Notes: a model not told the origin generated them from the letters alone. A stretch of 64,000 nt of DNA from Halorarum salinum (GCF_013402875.1 NZ_CP058579.1:248001-312000), one strand, 5' to 3'; shown: positions 44,304 to 54,344, counted from the first letter of the stretch. Made by a program: numbers and translations.

Positions 44304-44831
44304 ATGAAGGAGGAACTCGAGACGGGCGAGGTGTACGTCCGGATCCGGTCCACCCGCGGGACCGACACCCGGGATCAGGACGAGGCCATCGTCGCCGCCG
44401 TGTACGAGGACGTCGACGAGGCCGAGCGCGAGTCCGACCGGCTGAACGCGCTGCTCGAGGAGCGACTCGCGGGCGCGCGGGACGTCCAGCCGGATTCCGC
44501 CGACGCGACCGGGGGCGAGGTCGGACCGTCCGGCGCGGACGCGGCGGGGGTCGCGAAGCCGACGGTCGAGGGAGACGACGAGGTCTCCAAGGTGTACGTC
44601 GGCCAGGGCGGGGGCATCGACGTCGGGAGCTGGATCCCGCTCCCCCGCGAGGTCGCGTTCGAGGAGATCGCGCCGCAGGTCCGGAGCAATCGGGTGAGCG
44701 ACTCGGCCCCGCACGTCAAGGTGAACTTCTCCAGCGACGTGCCGATCAGCGGCTGGACCCAGGTGGACCGGGACGTCGTCAGGGACCAGATCGCCCCGCT
44801 GATCGAGCGGTTCCGTCTGGACGACCGCTAG
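44304..44831 (+). CDS. Uncharacterised haloarchaeal protein
   Basis: A 175-residue acidic protein. Residues 1-52 form one conserved block (ETGEVYVRIRSTRGTDTRDQDEAIV), about 53-92 a Gly/Ala/Asp linker, and 93-175 a second block (VSKVYVGQGGGIDVGSWIPLP, then VKVNFSSDVPISGW). No known motif, signal or membrane segment. A CTATACCC element at 44272-44278 lies about 28 bp before the ATG, so the gene is leaderless and independent of the restriction island. Function unknown. Confidence 0.75.
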   Translation: MKEELETGEVYVRIRSTRGTDTRDQDEAIVAAVYEDVDEAERESDRLNALLEERLAGARDVQPDSADATGGEVGPSGADAAGVAKPTVEGDDEVSKVYVGQGGGIDVGSWIPLPREVAFEEIAPQVRSNRVSDSAPHVKVNFSSDVPISGWTQVDRDVVRDQIAPLIERFRLDDR

Positions 44832-44855
44832 CGGGAACCGACGGGTCGCCGGTCG

Positions 44856-47426
44856 CTAGTCGGCCTTCGCCTGCCAGTCCCGCACCGTGTCCGCCCCGAC
44901 GCCCTCCACCTCGGCCGCCAGGTCGTCCGGCTCGCTGTCCTTCAGCGTCTGGACGTCCTCCACGCCGGCGGCCTTCAGCTTCTCGGCCGTCTTCTCGCCG
45001 ATGCCCTGGATGGTCTCCAGCTCCGAGCCGTTCTGTCGGGCCTGGTACTCCCGGTAGTTGCAGATCGGACAGCCGAGTTCCCACGGCTCGTCGCCCGAGT
45101 GGACGATCAGGTGCGGGAGCCCGTGCTCCTCGCACTCCTCGTCGGTGATCTCGATCTCGCCGCGGCGCGGCAGGGGGAGCGAGTAGTCGCAGTCCGGGTA
45201 GCGCGTACAGCCGACGAGGCGCGACCCCGAGCGCAGTCGCTTGATGGCGAGTTCCCCGCCGTCCTCCTCCCCGCACTCCGGACAGACGCCGATCACCTCG
45301 TCCTCCTCCTCGTCCGCTTCGTCGGCCTTGCACTGCGGGCAGCCGTGGACGAACGTCTTCCGCCCGGCGAGCATCTTCACGTGGCTGAGGCCGTGCTCCT
45401 CGCACTCCTCCTCCAGGATGAGCGGCTTGCCCGTCGAGGGGAGCGGGAGCGTGTACGTGCAGTCCGGGTAGCCGTCGCAGCCGACGAAGTACGAGCCGTG
45501 CCGGGACTTGCGCACGAGCAGGTCCTCGCCGCAGTCGGGACACGGGCCGAGGCGCTTGTCCGCCTTCAGGGACTTCTGGAGCAGGTCGCCCACCTCGTCG
45601 CTCGACTCCGTGAGCCCGTCGAACACCTTCTCGAGGATGTCGCGCGACTCCTCGGTCACCTCGTCGTACCCCTTCTCGCCGTCGGCGATGGCGCGCATGT
45701 CCGCCTCCAACTGGGCGGTCATCTCGTCCGAGACGATGCGGTCGGCGAACTCCTCGCTGGCCTCCACGACCGCCTCCGCGAGCTTCGTCGGGCGCGGCGG
45801 GTCGCTCTCGATGTACCCGCGGTCGTACAGCTTCTGGATGACGTCGTGCCGGGTCGCCTTCGTCCCGATGCCCATGTCCTCCATCGTCTCGATGAGCCGC
45901 GACTGGCCGTAGCGCCGCGGGGGCTGGGTCTGTTTGGCCTCGAACCGCGTGTCGGTCACGCCGAGTTCCTCGCCCTCGGTGACGTCGGGCACGTAGCTCT
46001 CGTTGGTGGAGAAGTACGGGTAGACGGCGTGGTACCCCTCCTCGACGAGCCGCTTCCCGTTCGACTTCAGCGAGAGCGGGCCGTCGTTCGGGCCCACTCC
46101 GCCGTCGGCGGCCACCTCGCCGGCGTCACCGTTGCCGGCTCGGGCGTCGACTTCCGTCACGACGCGCAGGTGCTCCCACTCGGCGTCCTCCGCGACCGTC
46201 GCGAAGAAGCGCCGGACGACGAGTTCGTACACCTCCCACTCGGCGTCCGAGAGTTCGGACGCGGAGGGGAGCTCCCCGGTGGGGTGGATGGGCGGGTGGT
46301 CGGTCGTCTCCTCGTCGCCCTCGGTGGGTCTGAGCTCCTCCAGTTCCAGCAGCGCGTCGGCGTCCTCGCCGAACTGCCGCGTCCCGGAGAACTCCGACAG
46401 CAACTCCCGCTCGTCCAGGTCGTCGGGGTACACCGTGTTGTCCGTCCGCGGGTAGGTGATGAACCCGGCCGTGTACAGGTCCTCGGCCATGCTCATCGCC
46501 CGCTGGGCCGAGTAGCCGAGCGACGACGCGGCGCGGATGAACTGCGTCGTGTTGAACGGCGCCGGCGGCTCGTCGGTCCGGGTGCGCCGGCGCACCGAGT
46601 CGACCGTCGCCGAGTCGGCCCCCTCCAGCACCTCGTAGACGGCCTCCGCGGTCGCCTCGTCCCAGACGCGCTCGGCCTCGGTGCCGTCCTCGTCCTCGTA
46701 GAAGTACTGGGCCTCGAACTCGGCGTCCCCGCCGTCGTCGCCGACGTCGGCCTTCAGCAGGTCGGCGAACAGCTCCCAGTAGTCCTCCGGGTCGAACGCC
46801 TGGATCTCCCGCTCGCGGTCGACGATGAGCTTCAGCGTCGGCCCCTGCACCCGGCCGACGGAGATGAAGTCGTCGCCGAGCTGGCGGGCCGAAAGCGAGA
46901 GGAACCGCGTCAGCGCCGCGCCCCACACGAGGTCGATGACCTGCCGTGCCTCGCCCGCCGCCGCGAGGTCGAAGTCGATCTCGTCGGGGTTCTCGAACGC
47001 GTCGGTCACCTCCCGCTTCGTGATCGAGGAGAAGCGCACCCGCTCGACGGGGGCGTCCTCGTTCGCCTCGCGGACGAGCTCGTACGCCTCCTTCCCGATG
47101 AGCTCGCCCTCGCGGTCGTAGTCGGTCGCGATGACCACGCGGTCGGCCTTCCGCGCGAGCAGGCGGAGCGCCCGGACGATGTTCTCCTGGGTCGTGCGCT
47201 TCTGGATCGGCGCGTCGATGAGTTCGACCGGCTCGACGTCGCGCCAGTCGTCGTACTCGGGCGGGAAGTCCACCCCGACCACGTGGCCCGAGAGCCCGAT
47301 GCACCGGGTCCCGCCCCACCGGTAGACGTTGACACCGGCCCGGCGCTCGGTGTCGAAGGACTCGCCCGAGAGGATCTCGGCGATCCGCCTCGCGGCGTTG
47401 TCCTTCTCGGTGACGATGAGTTCCAT
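44856..47426 (-). CDS. topA: DNA topoisomerase I (type IA)
   Basis: An 856-residue type IA topoisomerase. The Toprim domain starts MELIVTEKDNAARRI, and Asp102-x-Asp104-x2-Glu107 (TDYDREGE) bind magnesium. The catalytic tyrosine is Tyr325 in GFITYPRTDN. From about residue 625 three or four zinc-ribbon units follow (CPDCG...CDGYPDC; CPQC...CPECG; CTRYPDC; CEEHG...CPIC). A helix-hairpin-helix pair (TIQGIGEKTAEKLKAAG) ends the protein. It relaxes negative supercoils by single-strand passage. A minus-strand CCTTTAGAA element about 28 bp upstream sets the start. Confidence 0.96.
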   Translation of the reverse strand: MELIVTEKDNAARRIAEILSGESFDTERRAGVNVYRWGGTRCIGLSGHVVGVDFPPEYDDWRDVEPVELIDAPIQKRTTQENIVRALRLLARKADRVVIATDYDREGELIGKEAYELVREANEDAPVERVRFSSITKREVTDAFENPDEIDFDLAAAGEARQVIDLVWGAALTRFLSLSARQLGDDFISVGRVQGPTLKLIVDREREIQAFDPEDYWELFADLLKADVGDDGGDAEFEAQYFYEDEDGTEAERVWDEATAEAVYEVLEGADSATVDSVRRRTRTDEPPAPFNTTQFIRAASSLGYSAQRAMSMAEDLYTAGFITYPRTDNTVYPDDLDERELLSEFSGTRQFGEDADALLELEELRPTEGDEETTDHPPIHPTGELPSASELSDAEWEVYELVVRRFFATVAEDAEWEHLRVVTEVDARAGNGDAGEVAADGGVGPNDGPLSLKSNGKRLVEEGYHAVYPYFSTNESYVPDVTEGEELGVTDTRFEAKQTQPPRRYGQSRLIETMEDMGIGTKATRHDVIQKLYDRGYIESDPPRPTKLAEAVVEASEEFADRIVSDEMTAQLEADMRAIADGEKGYDEVTEESRDILEKVFDGLTESSDEVGDLLQKSLKADKRLGPCPDCGEDLLVRKSRHGSYFVGCDGYPDCTYTLPLPSTGKPLILEEECEEHGLSHVKMLAGRKTFVHGCPQCKADEADEEEDEVIGVCPECGEEDGGELAIKRLRSGSRLVGCTRYPDCDYSLPLPRRGEIEITDEECEEHGLPHLIVHSGDEPWELGCPICNYREYQARQNGSELETIQGIGEKTAEKLKAAGVEDVQTLKDSEPDDLAAEVEGVGADTVRDWQAKAD

Positions 47427-47605
47427 TGCCGAGGGATAGGCTCATTCGCCTTCTAAAGGTTTCGCGGTGGTTCGTGCGGCGTGCTATCGTGGGCTGGTAG
47501 GGCGGTTTCGCGTCGGGACGGCCGCGAGCGCCCCGGCTTCGGCGGACCGTGCGGTCGCCGATCGGGCACACAAGAGTTATGCGCCGCCCGTCGGGAGCCG
47601 GCGGT

Positions 47606-48822
47606 ATGTCCCCCCGCTCGACGCGTCGATCCCTCCTGGCCAGCGGCGCCACGACAGGTCTCGCCGGGCTCTGCGGCTGTCTCGGTCGCGTCCGCCGGGC
47701 GGTCGCCGGGCCGCTCGAGGCGTCCGGCGACTGGCCGCGCCCGGAGTTCGACCCCGCCGCGACGGGATGTGACTCCGGGGTCGAGGGTCCCGCCGAGGCG
47801 CCCTCGGTCCGTTGGAGGGGAGGGCCGAGACGCCGGTCGACGGCCACCAGAAGCCGGCCGTCGCCGTCGTGGACGGGACCGTCTACCTCGCCGGCGGGTC
47901 GGTCGTCACCGCGCTGGACGCCGCCGACGGAGGGCGCCGGTGGTCGACGCGGATCACGCCCGAGCGGGACCCCGGAAGCGGGGCTGGCTACACCTGCTCG
48001 CTGGCGGTCGCCGACGGGCGCGTGTTCGTCGGCACGCACGACGGCCTGTTCGCGCTCGGGACCGACGGCGAGGAGCGCTGGTCCCGCGCCGTCGAGGCGG
48101 TCGACCCGGGGTACAGCGGGGTGTTCCGCTCGCCCGCGGTCGTGGGCGGGACCGTCTACTTCTGTACGGCCGAAGAGCGCGCGCTGCTGGCGTACGGCCT
48201 CGACGGCGAGGAACGGTGGCGGCGCCCCCTCGACGGAGTGCCCCTTGGTGGTCCGGCGGTCGGCGACGGCCGGGTGTACGTCGGCGACGACGAGGCGGGC
48301 GTCCACGCCATCTCCACGGACGGGAGTCACCTGTGGACCGCGTCCGTCGGGGACGTCCGGACGACGCCCGCCGTCGCCGACGGGACGGTGTACGCCGCCG
48401 GGCGGGCCGAGGAGGACGGGGGAGGCGGGGAGGACGGGGACTACCTCGCGAGTCTCGACGGGGAGACCGGCGACCGGAACTGGGTGACCGACCGCGGACC
48501 GAACGTCGTCGGCTCCCCCGTGGTGCTGGACGAGGACCTGCTCGCGTGCGTGTCGTGGCTCGGGAGCGTGTTCACCTACAGGCGCGACGACGGCGCGCTG
48601 AACTGGGGCGCCCCGATCGGTCCCTCCGGCCCCACGATGGCGCTCCCGGCGGCGGACGGCCGGCGCGTGTTCGTCGCCGGCGAGGACGGGGTCGCCGCCG
48701 TCGCGCCGTGGCGGGAGCGGTCGTGGCGGGTCGCCGTCGACGGCGCCGAGGGGGGCGTCGCGCTCGCGGACGGCGCGCTGTTCGTCGGGTCCGGTCGCGG
48801 CTACTGCTACGCGCTCGCGTGA
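47606..48822 (+). pseudogene. PQQ-type beta-propeller lipoprotein gene with a frameshift
   Basis: The 5' part (47606 to about 47815) encodes a Tat lipoprotein signal: RRS at residues 7-9 and lipobox LCGC with Cys25. Its frame is then lost in a G-rich run (47814-47822), and the propeller continues in the frame one base back: repeated AVVDGTVYLAG, ALDAADGGRRWSTR, VGGTVYFCTAEERALLAYG, GVHAISTDGSHLW and so on to the stop at 48822. Adding one G in the run would restore a protein of about 405 residues. It may be a sequencing error, phase variation or a pseudogene. A GAGTTATGC element supports ATG 47606. Confidence 0.8.
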
Positions 48823-48877
48823 GACGACGCCGGCGGTTCGAGTCGGCGTGAGACGACGAATCGGGGACCCGTCCGGG

Positions 48878-50263
48878 TCACTCGCTCGACGCGGCGTCGG
48901 CGACCTTGTGGAAGCGCCACCGGCCGTACAGCAGGTCCACGTCGCCCGACCCGTCGTCCGCCCGGAACTCCGCGGGCTCCCGGTTTCCGGCGTCGTCGAG
49001 CGCGTAGAAGTCGTGGGGGCCGCCGTCCTCGACGGGAACCAGCGGGGTGCCGGTCCCGCCGAGCGCGCCGCCGAGTTCGAGCCTGAGGGTGCCGCCGTCG
49101 CGGGCGACGACCGCGCGCTCGATTCCCTTGTACGAGGCGTACTCGCCCGTCAGCCGGTCGAACCGGGCGCGGCGCTCGAAGAACGGGACTGCCTCCGCGG
49201 GGTCCTCGCCCAGCGCGGCGGCGAAGACGCCCATCCCGAGGTGCGCGAGCGGGTACTCCGGCGCGGCGTTCGCGGCGACCGCGACGCCGATCCCCTCCGC
49301 CGGGCAGAAGCCGACGTAGGCGCTGGAGACGGCGATGGACCCGGAGTGGCCGACGAGGTCCCGGTCGCCGACCCGCCGGATCCGCCAGCCGAAGCCGTAG
49401 GGGCCCGAGGGGGTGTCGACCCGGCCCTCGTGGAGCGCGCGGACGCTCGACTCCGGCAGCAGGCGCGTCCCGTCCACCTCCCCGGCGTTCAGGTGGAGCC
49501 GGAGGTAGTCGCCGAGTTCGCGGACCGAGGTGAGGATGCCCCCGGCGGCGCGGGAGCGCTCGCGGACGGGGAGCGAGGCGGCCACGAGCTCGCCCTCGTC
49601 GCGGAGGTACTGGGTCATGTGGTCGTCGTCCATCGCGAACTCCGTGTCGTCGAACGTGGCGCGCTCCATCCCCAGCGGGTCGAACACGTGCGAGGCGACG
49701 TACTCGTCGAACGGCCTGCCCGTGCACGACTCGATCACCTCGCCGAGCAGGGTGTAGCCGCTGTTGCAGTAGGCGAAGCGCTCGCCCGGCGGCGCCGCGC
49801 GCTCGTCGGCCGCGCCCGCGAGGTGTGCGTGGAAGTCGGACTCGTCCGAGAGCGGGAGCGTGTCGGTCCCCCGGCGCAGGCGGCGGGCGATGAGCGCCTC
49901 GCTCACCCCGAGCGACGGGTAGCCCGAGGAGTGGGTGAGCAGGTGGCGCAGGCGGACGGGTTCGGCGGCGTCCTCGGCGAGTTCGACGTCGAGGTGGTCG
50001 GTCACGGGGTCCTCGACCGAGAGCATCCCGGACTCCTGCAACTGGAGGACCGCGAGCGCGGTGAACGACTTGGTGACCGAGCCGACCCCGTACAGCGTGT
50101 CGGGCGTCGCCGGGCGGTTCCCCGCGAGGTCGCGGGAGCCGAAGCCGTCCGTGAAGGTGACTGAGTCGTCCTCGACGACTGCGACGCTGACGCCCGGGAG
50201 TTTGTCGCGGCGCATCGTCCGGCGGACGAGGTCCCCCACGGCCCGCTCGGCGTTCGTGTCCAT
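48878..50263 (-). CDS. Serine hydrolase, class C beta-lactamase-like
   Basis: A 461-residue penicillin-binding-fold hydrolase: SxxK motif Ser62-Val-Thr-Lys65, YxN motif Tyr165-Cys-Asn167, and HSG at His306-Ser-Gly308. Residues about 370-460 form an extra C-terminal beta-rich domain, as in archaeal and bacterial D-aminopeptidase/esterase relatives. No signal peptide, so it acts in the cytosol. The likely substrate is an ester, amide or D-peptide; archaea lack peptidoglycan. A minus-strand ATTCAAGCC element about 27 bp upstream supports ATG 50263. Confidence 0.91.
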   Translation of the reverse strand: MDTNAERAVGDLVRRTMRRDKLPGVSVAVVEDDSVTFTDGFGSRDLAGNRPATPDTLYGVGSVTKSFTALAVLQLQESGMLSVEDPVTDHLDVELAEDAAEPVRLRHLLTHSSGYPSLGVSEALIARRLRRGTDTLPLSDESDFHAHLAGAADERAAPPGERFAYCNSGYTLLGEVIESCTGRPFDEYVASHVFDPLGMERATFDDTEFAMDDDHMTQYLRDEGELVAASLPVRERSRAAGGILTSVRELGDYLRLHLNAGEVDGTRLLPESSVRALHEGRVDTPSGPYGFGWRIRRVGDRDLVGHSGSIAVSSAYVGFCPAEGIGVAVAANAAPEYPLAHLGMGVFAAALGEDPAEAVPFFERRARFDRLTGEYASYKGIERAVVARDGGTLRLELGGALGGTGTPLVPVEDGGPHDFYALDDAGNREPAEFRADDGSGDVDLLYGRWRFHKVADAASSE

Positions 50264-50345
50264 GCGTGTGGGTCGTGGTGGGACGGCTTGAATTCCCGGC
50301 TCTCGGGGCGCCGGATTCGATACTGGCTCGGGTGTCGTGACGACC

Positions 50346-50418
50346 GCCTCGAAAGCCCCCGGCTGGCTACGCTCCCGCGGACCGCGCCGTCGCCGAGCGC
50401 CGCGGCCCCTTTCGAGGC
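50346..50418. repeat. Dispersed intergenic repeat, remnant copy
   Basis: GCCTCGAAAG (50346-50355) and CTTTCGAGGC (50409-50418) are perfect 10-bp inverted arms. Between them lie GCCCCCGG and GCCGCGGCCCCTTT, matching the borders of the repeats at 17829-18386 and 29365-29580. The core of about 150 bp is missing. No gene lies in 50264-50526. Confidence 0.65.
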
Positions 50419-50526
50419 AGTCTTTACCACCCAACCTCAGCAGAAATCAAATCAGCAGATCAAAACCCCAAGAAGCACCGTTCCGGTACCCGGACCGTTT
50501 TCACCGCACCCCACCCCAACCCACCC

Positions 50527-51270
50527 ATGCCCGAAACCGAGTCAGACCTCTTCACGATGACGTGGGAGGACGCCGGCGAGTCGCTCCTCACGGCCGACTG
50601 CGCGATACTCCCGACCGGCAGCGTCGAACAGCACTCCGTCCACCTCCCGCTCTCGACGGACACCCTGCGGGCGGACCACCTCACCGCGGAGCTCGTCGAG
50701 GCGGCCGACGACCACGGCCTCGAGTTCGTCCGCCTCCCGACGCTCCCGTACGGCTACTCCGAGCACCACATGCGCTTCCCGGGGACCGTGACGCTCTCGC
50801 AGGACACGTACAAGTCGGTCCTCGTCGACGTGGGGGCGTCGCTCGCGGAACACGGCGCCGACCGCCTGCTGTTCCTGAACTGCCACGGGGGGAACAAGGA
50901 AGCCCTGGCGCTCGCCTCCGACCGGCTCAACCGCGACACCGACCTGACGGCCCACTTCGTCCACTGGACCGACTTCGCCCGCGACGAACTGCGGGAACAC
51001 TTCGGGGAGGGCTGGGGCCACGCCGGCGACCACGAGACGTCGTTCGTGGAACTGTACCGCCCCGACCTCGTGAAGGAGGGGAAGAAGGAGCCACAGACCG
51101 TCGAGGAGATGCCCGAGACGAGGTCGTACGACTACTTCGACGACGTGACCGAGCAGGGCGGCCTGGGCGACCCGACGAACTCCGACCCGGAGGTGATGGA
51201 GGGGGTCGTCGCGAACACGACCGACCGCATCCTGGAGTCGTTGAAGGCCGACGTCGACGCCGGCTGGTAA
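50527..51270 (+). CDS. Creatininase family amidohydrolase
   Basis: A 247-residue metal-dependent amidohydrolase. Metal ligands are visible: Glu34 and His36 (GSVEQHSVHLPL), Asp45, His120 (NCHGGN) and Glu170 (AGDHETS). The family includes creatininase, mycofactocin peptidase MftE and the FAPy/ArfB amidohydrolase of archaeal riboflavin/F420 synthesis. This protein has no feature that picks one, though in archaea ArfB is the obvious candidate. A CGTTTTCAC element about 27 bp upstream supports the ATG. Confidence 0.9.
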   Translation: MPETESDLFTMTWEDAGESLLTADCAILPTGSVEQHSVHLPLSTDTLRADHLTAELVEAADDHGLEFVRLPTLPYGYSEHHMRFPGTVTLSQDTYKSVLVDVGASLAEHGADRLLFLNCHGGNKEALALASDRLNRDTDLTAHFVHWTDFARDELREHFGEGWGHAGDHETSFVELYRPDLVKEGKKEPQTVEEMPETRSYDYFDDVTEQGGLGDPTNSDPEVMEGVVANTTDRILESLKADVDAGW

Positions 51271-51300
51271 CCGGGAGACGACGGCGCGAATCGGAGGCGA

Positions 51301-53157
51301 TCAGACGTGTTCGTCGAGGAACCCGGCGATGGCCTCGAACTCCTCGACGAGGTTCTCCCGCGAGGTGGTGTGGTGTCCCTCGTCCTCGAAGATCAGCTTC
51401 TCGACCGGGACGCCCTGCTCGCGCACCGCCTCGACCACCTGCTCGGCCTCGCCGACCGGAACCCGCGGGTCGTTCGCGCCGTGCTGGACGAACAGCGGAC
51501 AGCGGACGTTCTCGACGCGCGAGAGCGGCGAGATCGACTTCAGGAACTCGTAGTCGTCCTCCAGGCTGCCGTACTCCGCCTCGCGGTGGCTCCGGCGCCA
51601 CTCGCCCGTGTTTTTCAGGAACGTCGTGAAGTCGGCGATGCCGACGAAGTCGACCGCGGCGGCCCACAGGTCGGGGTACTCGGTGATGGCCGCGAGCACC
51701 ATGAACCCGCCGTACGAGCGGCCGTAGGCGACGACGCGGTCGGAATCGACCTCGGGTCGCCCGTCCAGCCACTCCACCGCGGCGGCGACGTCCGCGACCG
51801 AGTCCATCCGCTTTTCCACGTCGTCGAGGCTGGCGTAGGTCCTCCCGTAGCCCGAGGAGCCGCGGACGTTCGGCTCCAGCACCGCGTACCCCCGGTTCAG
51901 GAAGAACTGCTTGGTCGGGTGGAACCACGGCCGGCGCTGGTGTTCCGGGCCGCCGTGGACGTCGACGACGACCGGGACGGGGGCCTCGGCGGACGCGCCC
52001 TCCGGAAGGGTCCAGTACGCCGGGATCTCCCGCCCATCGAACATCCCGTAGCGGATCGTCTCGGGTTCGCGGAACGACTCCGGCGGGACGCCGTTCGTCC
52101 CCACCGGCGTCCAGTCGGTGGCCTCCCGCTCGCCCCAGGCGGCGACGGCGACGCCGTACGGCTCGGTCGGCGCCGTGTGGGTGAACGCGACGCGCTCCGC
52201 GTCCGGGCCGAAGACGAACTCCGACGCGATGCCGTCCACGTCCGGCGACGCCGACGGCTCGAACTCAGTCCCGCGGAGGGTACCCGCGCGCACCGCGGAG
52301 TAGCCGTTCTCGTTGCGGGCGAAGACGGCCCGGCCGGCGTCCCGGTCGTACGCCAGCGCGCCCACGTCCCAGGCGTCGGTTCCGGGTTCGCCGCTCCGAT
52401 TCCCGTCCCCTCCTGCGACTTTCTCGAGTTCCCCCGATTCGAGGTCGAACCGTCCCACGTGGGCCGTGTCCGCGCCGCGGTTCGTGACGCAGTACAGCCC
52501 GCCGTCCCCGTCGAAGTGGAGGTGCGAGTAGGTCGCCGCCTCGCCGTCCGAGAGCGTCCGGCGGTCGCCCGACTCCAGGTCGAGCAGCGACAGTTCCACG
52601 TCGTAACTGGAGCGGGGCTTCGTGAGCGCGAGGCGGTCGCCGCGGGGGCCGAACGTGGCGACGTTCAGCCAGCCCCCGGGGCCCTCGTGGACCTTCGTAG
52701 GCTCGCCGTACCCGTCGCCTCCGCCCGCGCCGACGCGCTGGACGTACACGTCGAACCGGCCGTCGTCCTCCCGGTTCGCGGCGTAGGCGATCCGGTCGCC
52801 GTCGGGGTCCCACGCCCCCCACGCGTGTTTCGAACCGGGGGCGTCGGTCAGCGGCGTCTCGGCCCCGGTCCGGAGGTCGTGGTGGAACAGCTGGTCCCGT
52901 TCGTCGCTCCCGCTGTCCATGCCGAAGACGAACGCCTCGTCGGTCGGGGAGGCCGCCACGGTCGAGACGCGCTCCTCGTGCGGGGTGAGCCGCTCCGGCC
53001 ATGCGCCGGCCGCGTCGACGGTCCACACCTGCGGCGTGCCGGAGGCGTCCGAGAGGAACAGGAGCCGGCCGGCGGGCGTGAACGTGGGGGAGTCGACGTG
53101 CTCGACGGCGAGATACCTGGCCACGCCGTACGTCGGCTCCGAGTCGGTGTCGCTCAT
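51301..53157 (-). CDS. S9 family peptidase (prolyl oligopeptidase/acylaminoacyl-peptidase type)
   Basis: A 618-residue serine peptidase. Residues 1-340 are a beta-propeller of WD40/TolB-like repeats (GTPQVWTVDAAG, DPDGDRIAYAANRED). Residues 370-618 are the alpha/beta-hydrolase domain with nucleophile Ser481 in GRSYGGF, then HGANDPRVP with the catalytic Asp and EDEGHHTT with the His. No signal peptide, so it trims short peptides or N-acylated residues in the cytosol. Complete at both ends. Confidence 0.94.
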   Translation of the reverse strand: MSDTDSEPTYGVARYLAVEHVDSPTFTPAGRLLFLSDASGTPQVWTVDAAGAWPERLTPHEERVSTVAASPTDEAFVFGMDSGSDERDQLFHHDLRTGAETPLTDAPGSKHAWGAWDPDGDRIAYAANREDDGRFDVYVQRVGAGGGDGYGEPTKVHEGPGGWLNVATFGPRGDRLALTKPRSSYDVELSLLDLESGDRRTLSDGEAATYSHLHFDGDGGLYCVTNRGADTAHVGRFDLESGELEKVAGGDGNRSGEPGTDAWDVGALAYDRDAGRAVFARNENGYSAVRAGTLRGTEFEPSASPDVDGIASEFVFGPDAERVAFTHTAPTEPYGVAVAAWGEREATDWTPVGTNGVPPESFREPETIRYGMFDGREIPAYWTLPEGASAEAPVPVVVDVHGGPEHQRRPWFHPTKQFFLNRGYAVLEPNVRGSSGYGRTYASLDDVEKRMDSVADVAAAVEWLDGRPEVDSDRVVAYGRSYGGFMVLAAITEYPDLWAAAVDFVGIADFTTFLKNTGEWRRSHREAEYGSLEDDYEFLKSISPLSRVENVRCPLFVQHGANDPRVPVGEAEQVVEAVREQGVPVEKLIFEDEGHHTTSRENLVEEFEAIAGFLDEHV

Positions 53158-53507
53158 GCTCCCTCCGGGTGGCGGGGGCGGCTAAAGGGTTGGCCTGCCG
53201 GCGAGCCGCGAACGGGGGCGGGACGAGATCGGAAACCGGGAGACTGCGGGGCGAATCGGAGACGCTCCCGAGCCGAGTGCTCTCGCGTCGACTAGCCCTC
53301 AGTTCGGGTGAGACTCCCGGGTTCCGTTCCGGGAGACGGTTACCCAGGGTGAACCTTGATCCGATATCCGGGCCGGCGGACGGTGGCCCCGCGACGAACG
53401 TCGTTCGACGATTCGACGGTCGGGAGCGCCCAGAATCGGGGCTGAACGACCCTACCACGCGTATTCAGGCCCAACCCCTTACGGTGTAGCTCCCGTGTTT
53501 CCCGATT
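53158..53507. other. Divergent intergenic region upstream of the acidic operon
   Basis: In 350 bp there is no gene. A minus-strand CCCTTTAGCC near 53180-53190 is a possible S9-peptidase promoter. A hairpin with 7-bp arms (53314-53320, 53329-53335) and an 8-nt loop is in the middle. CCCTTACGG near 53477-53485, 25-30 bp before ATG 53508, is a weak promoter candidate for the acidic operon. Confidence 0.45.
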
Positions 53508-54344
53508 ATGCGTTTTCCCAGCTGTCAGGAGCCGGAGAACGACCCCGAATCGCGGGAGTCGGCGGGCGTCGAGACGCGAGACGGAGTGCGCGTTCTGTCG
53601 GACGAAGGAACTTCGTCGAATCGCTCCCGCCGCCTCGTGACCGACGGCGGAGCGGACGAGGAGGCCGAGGGCGACGAGGGTGGCGATGAAGGCGGCGACG
53701 AGGGCGAGGAGGATACCGAAGAGGAAGGCGGTGAGGGCGCGGCCGAGGGTGATGAGAGTGACGAAGAGGATGAAGGGGAGGACGAGACAGCCCAGGAGGA
53801 AGGTGAGGAGGGCGCTGAAGAGGAGGAAGAAGGCGAACAGGGCGCCGAGGAAGGTGCCGAAGAGGAGGAAGGCGAAGAGGAGGGTGAGCGCGCGACCGTC
53901 CTCCACCTCGACCTCGAAGGGTTGTTCCTCGACCTGCTCGGCCTGGAGGTCGACCTGGACGAGGTGGTCCTCGACGTGGACGCGGTGAAAGGGGAGAACA
54001 ACCTGCTCGGTAACCTCCTCTCCGGGGTCGCGGGCCTGCTCAAGCCGATGTCCGGCGGCGGGTTGGGCAGTCTCCTCGGCGGACTGCCCGGCCTGGGCGA
54101 TCTGCTCGGCGGCTCCGGCGGCGAGGGCGAAGGAGAGGAAGGCGAGGGAGGAGGCGGCGTGTCCAAGCGGGTCTCCTCCGTGAAGGAGTCCATCTCGGGG
54201 ACGGCCAGTGACGTGCTGGAGGACGTCGACGTCAACGCCATTCTGACCCAGGTCCTGAAGGAGTTCGTCTCCGAGCTGTTCGGCGGCGACGGCTCCGAGA
54301 AGTCGAGCGAATCGAGCGAATCGAGCGGGGAGTCCGGTTCATGA
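53508..54344 (+). CDS. Acidic glycine-zipper protein A (first gene of four-gene operon)
   Basis: A 278-residue protein with no recognised family. Residues about 47-128 are almost only Glu/Asp/Gly/Ala. Residues 129-178 form a conserved-looking hydrophobic/acidic block (LHLDLEGLFLDLLGLEVDLD, then LLGNLLSGVAGLL) resembling domains in uncharacterised haloarchaeal and actinobacterial proteins. Residues 181-202 are a glycine zipper with Gly183, 187, 191 and 195. An amphipathic helix (220-258) and a Ser/Glu tail end the protein. No signal peptide. The stop overlaps the next start by 4 bp. The first 45 residues look less certain; the true start could be later. Confidence 0.7.
   Translation: MRFPSCQEPENDPESRESAGVETRDGVRVLSDEGTSSNRSRRLVTDGGADEEAEGDEGGDEGGDEGEEDTEEEGGEGAAEGDESDEEDEGEDETAQEEGEEGAEEEEEGEQGAEEGAEEEEGEEEGERATVLHLDLEGLFLDLLGLEVDLDEVVLDVDAVKGENNLLGNLLSGVAGLLKPMSGGGLGSLLGGLPGLGDLLGGSGGEGEGEEGEGGGGVSKRVSSVKESISGTASDVLEDVDVNAILTQVLKEFVSELFGGDGSEKSSESSESSGESGS

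Noticed and set aside
53340-53906. Minus-strand ORF of 188 codons with strongly hydrophobic segments, looking like a membrane protein
   Set aside because: It is the antisense of the Glu/Gly-rich part of protein A: GAG/GAA codons read backward give Leu/Phe. The plus-strand frame is longer, coupled to the next gene and has haloarchaeal acidity.
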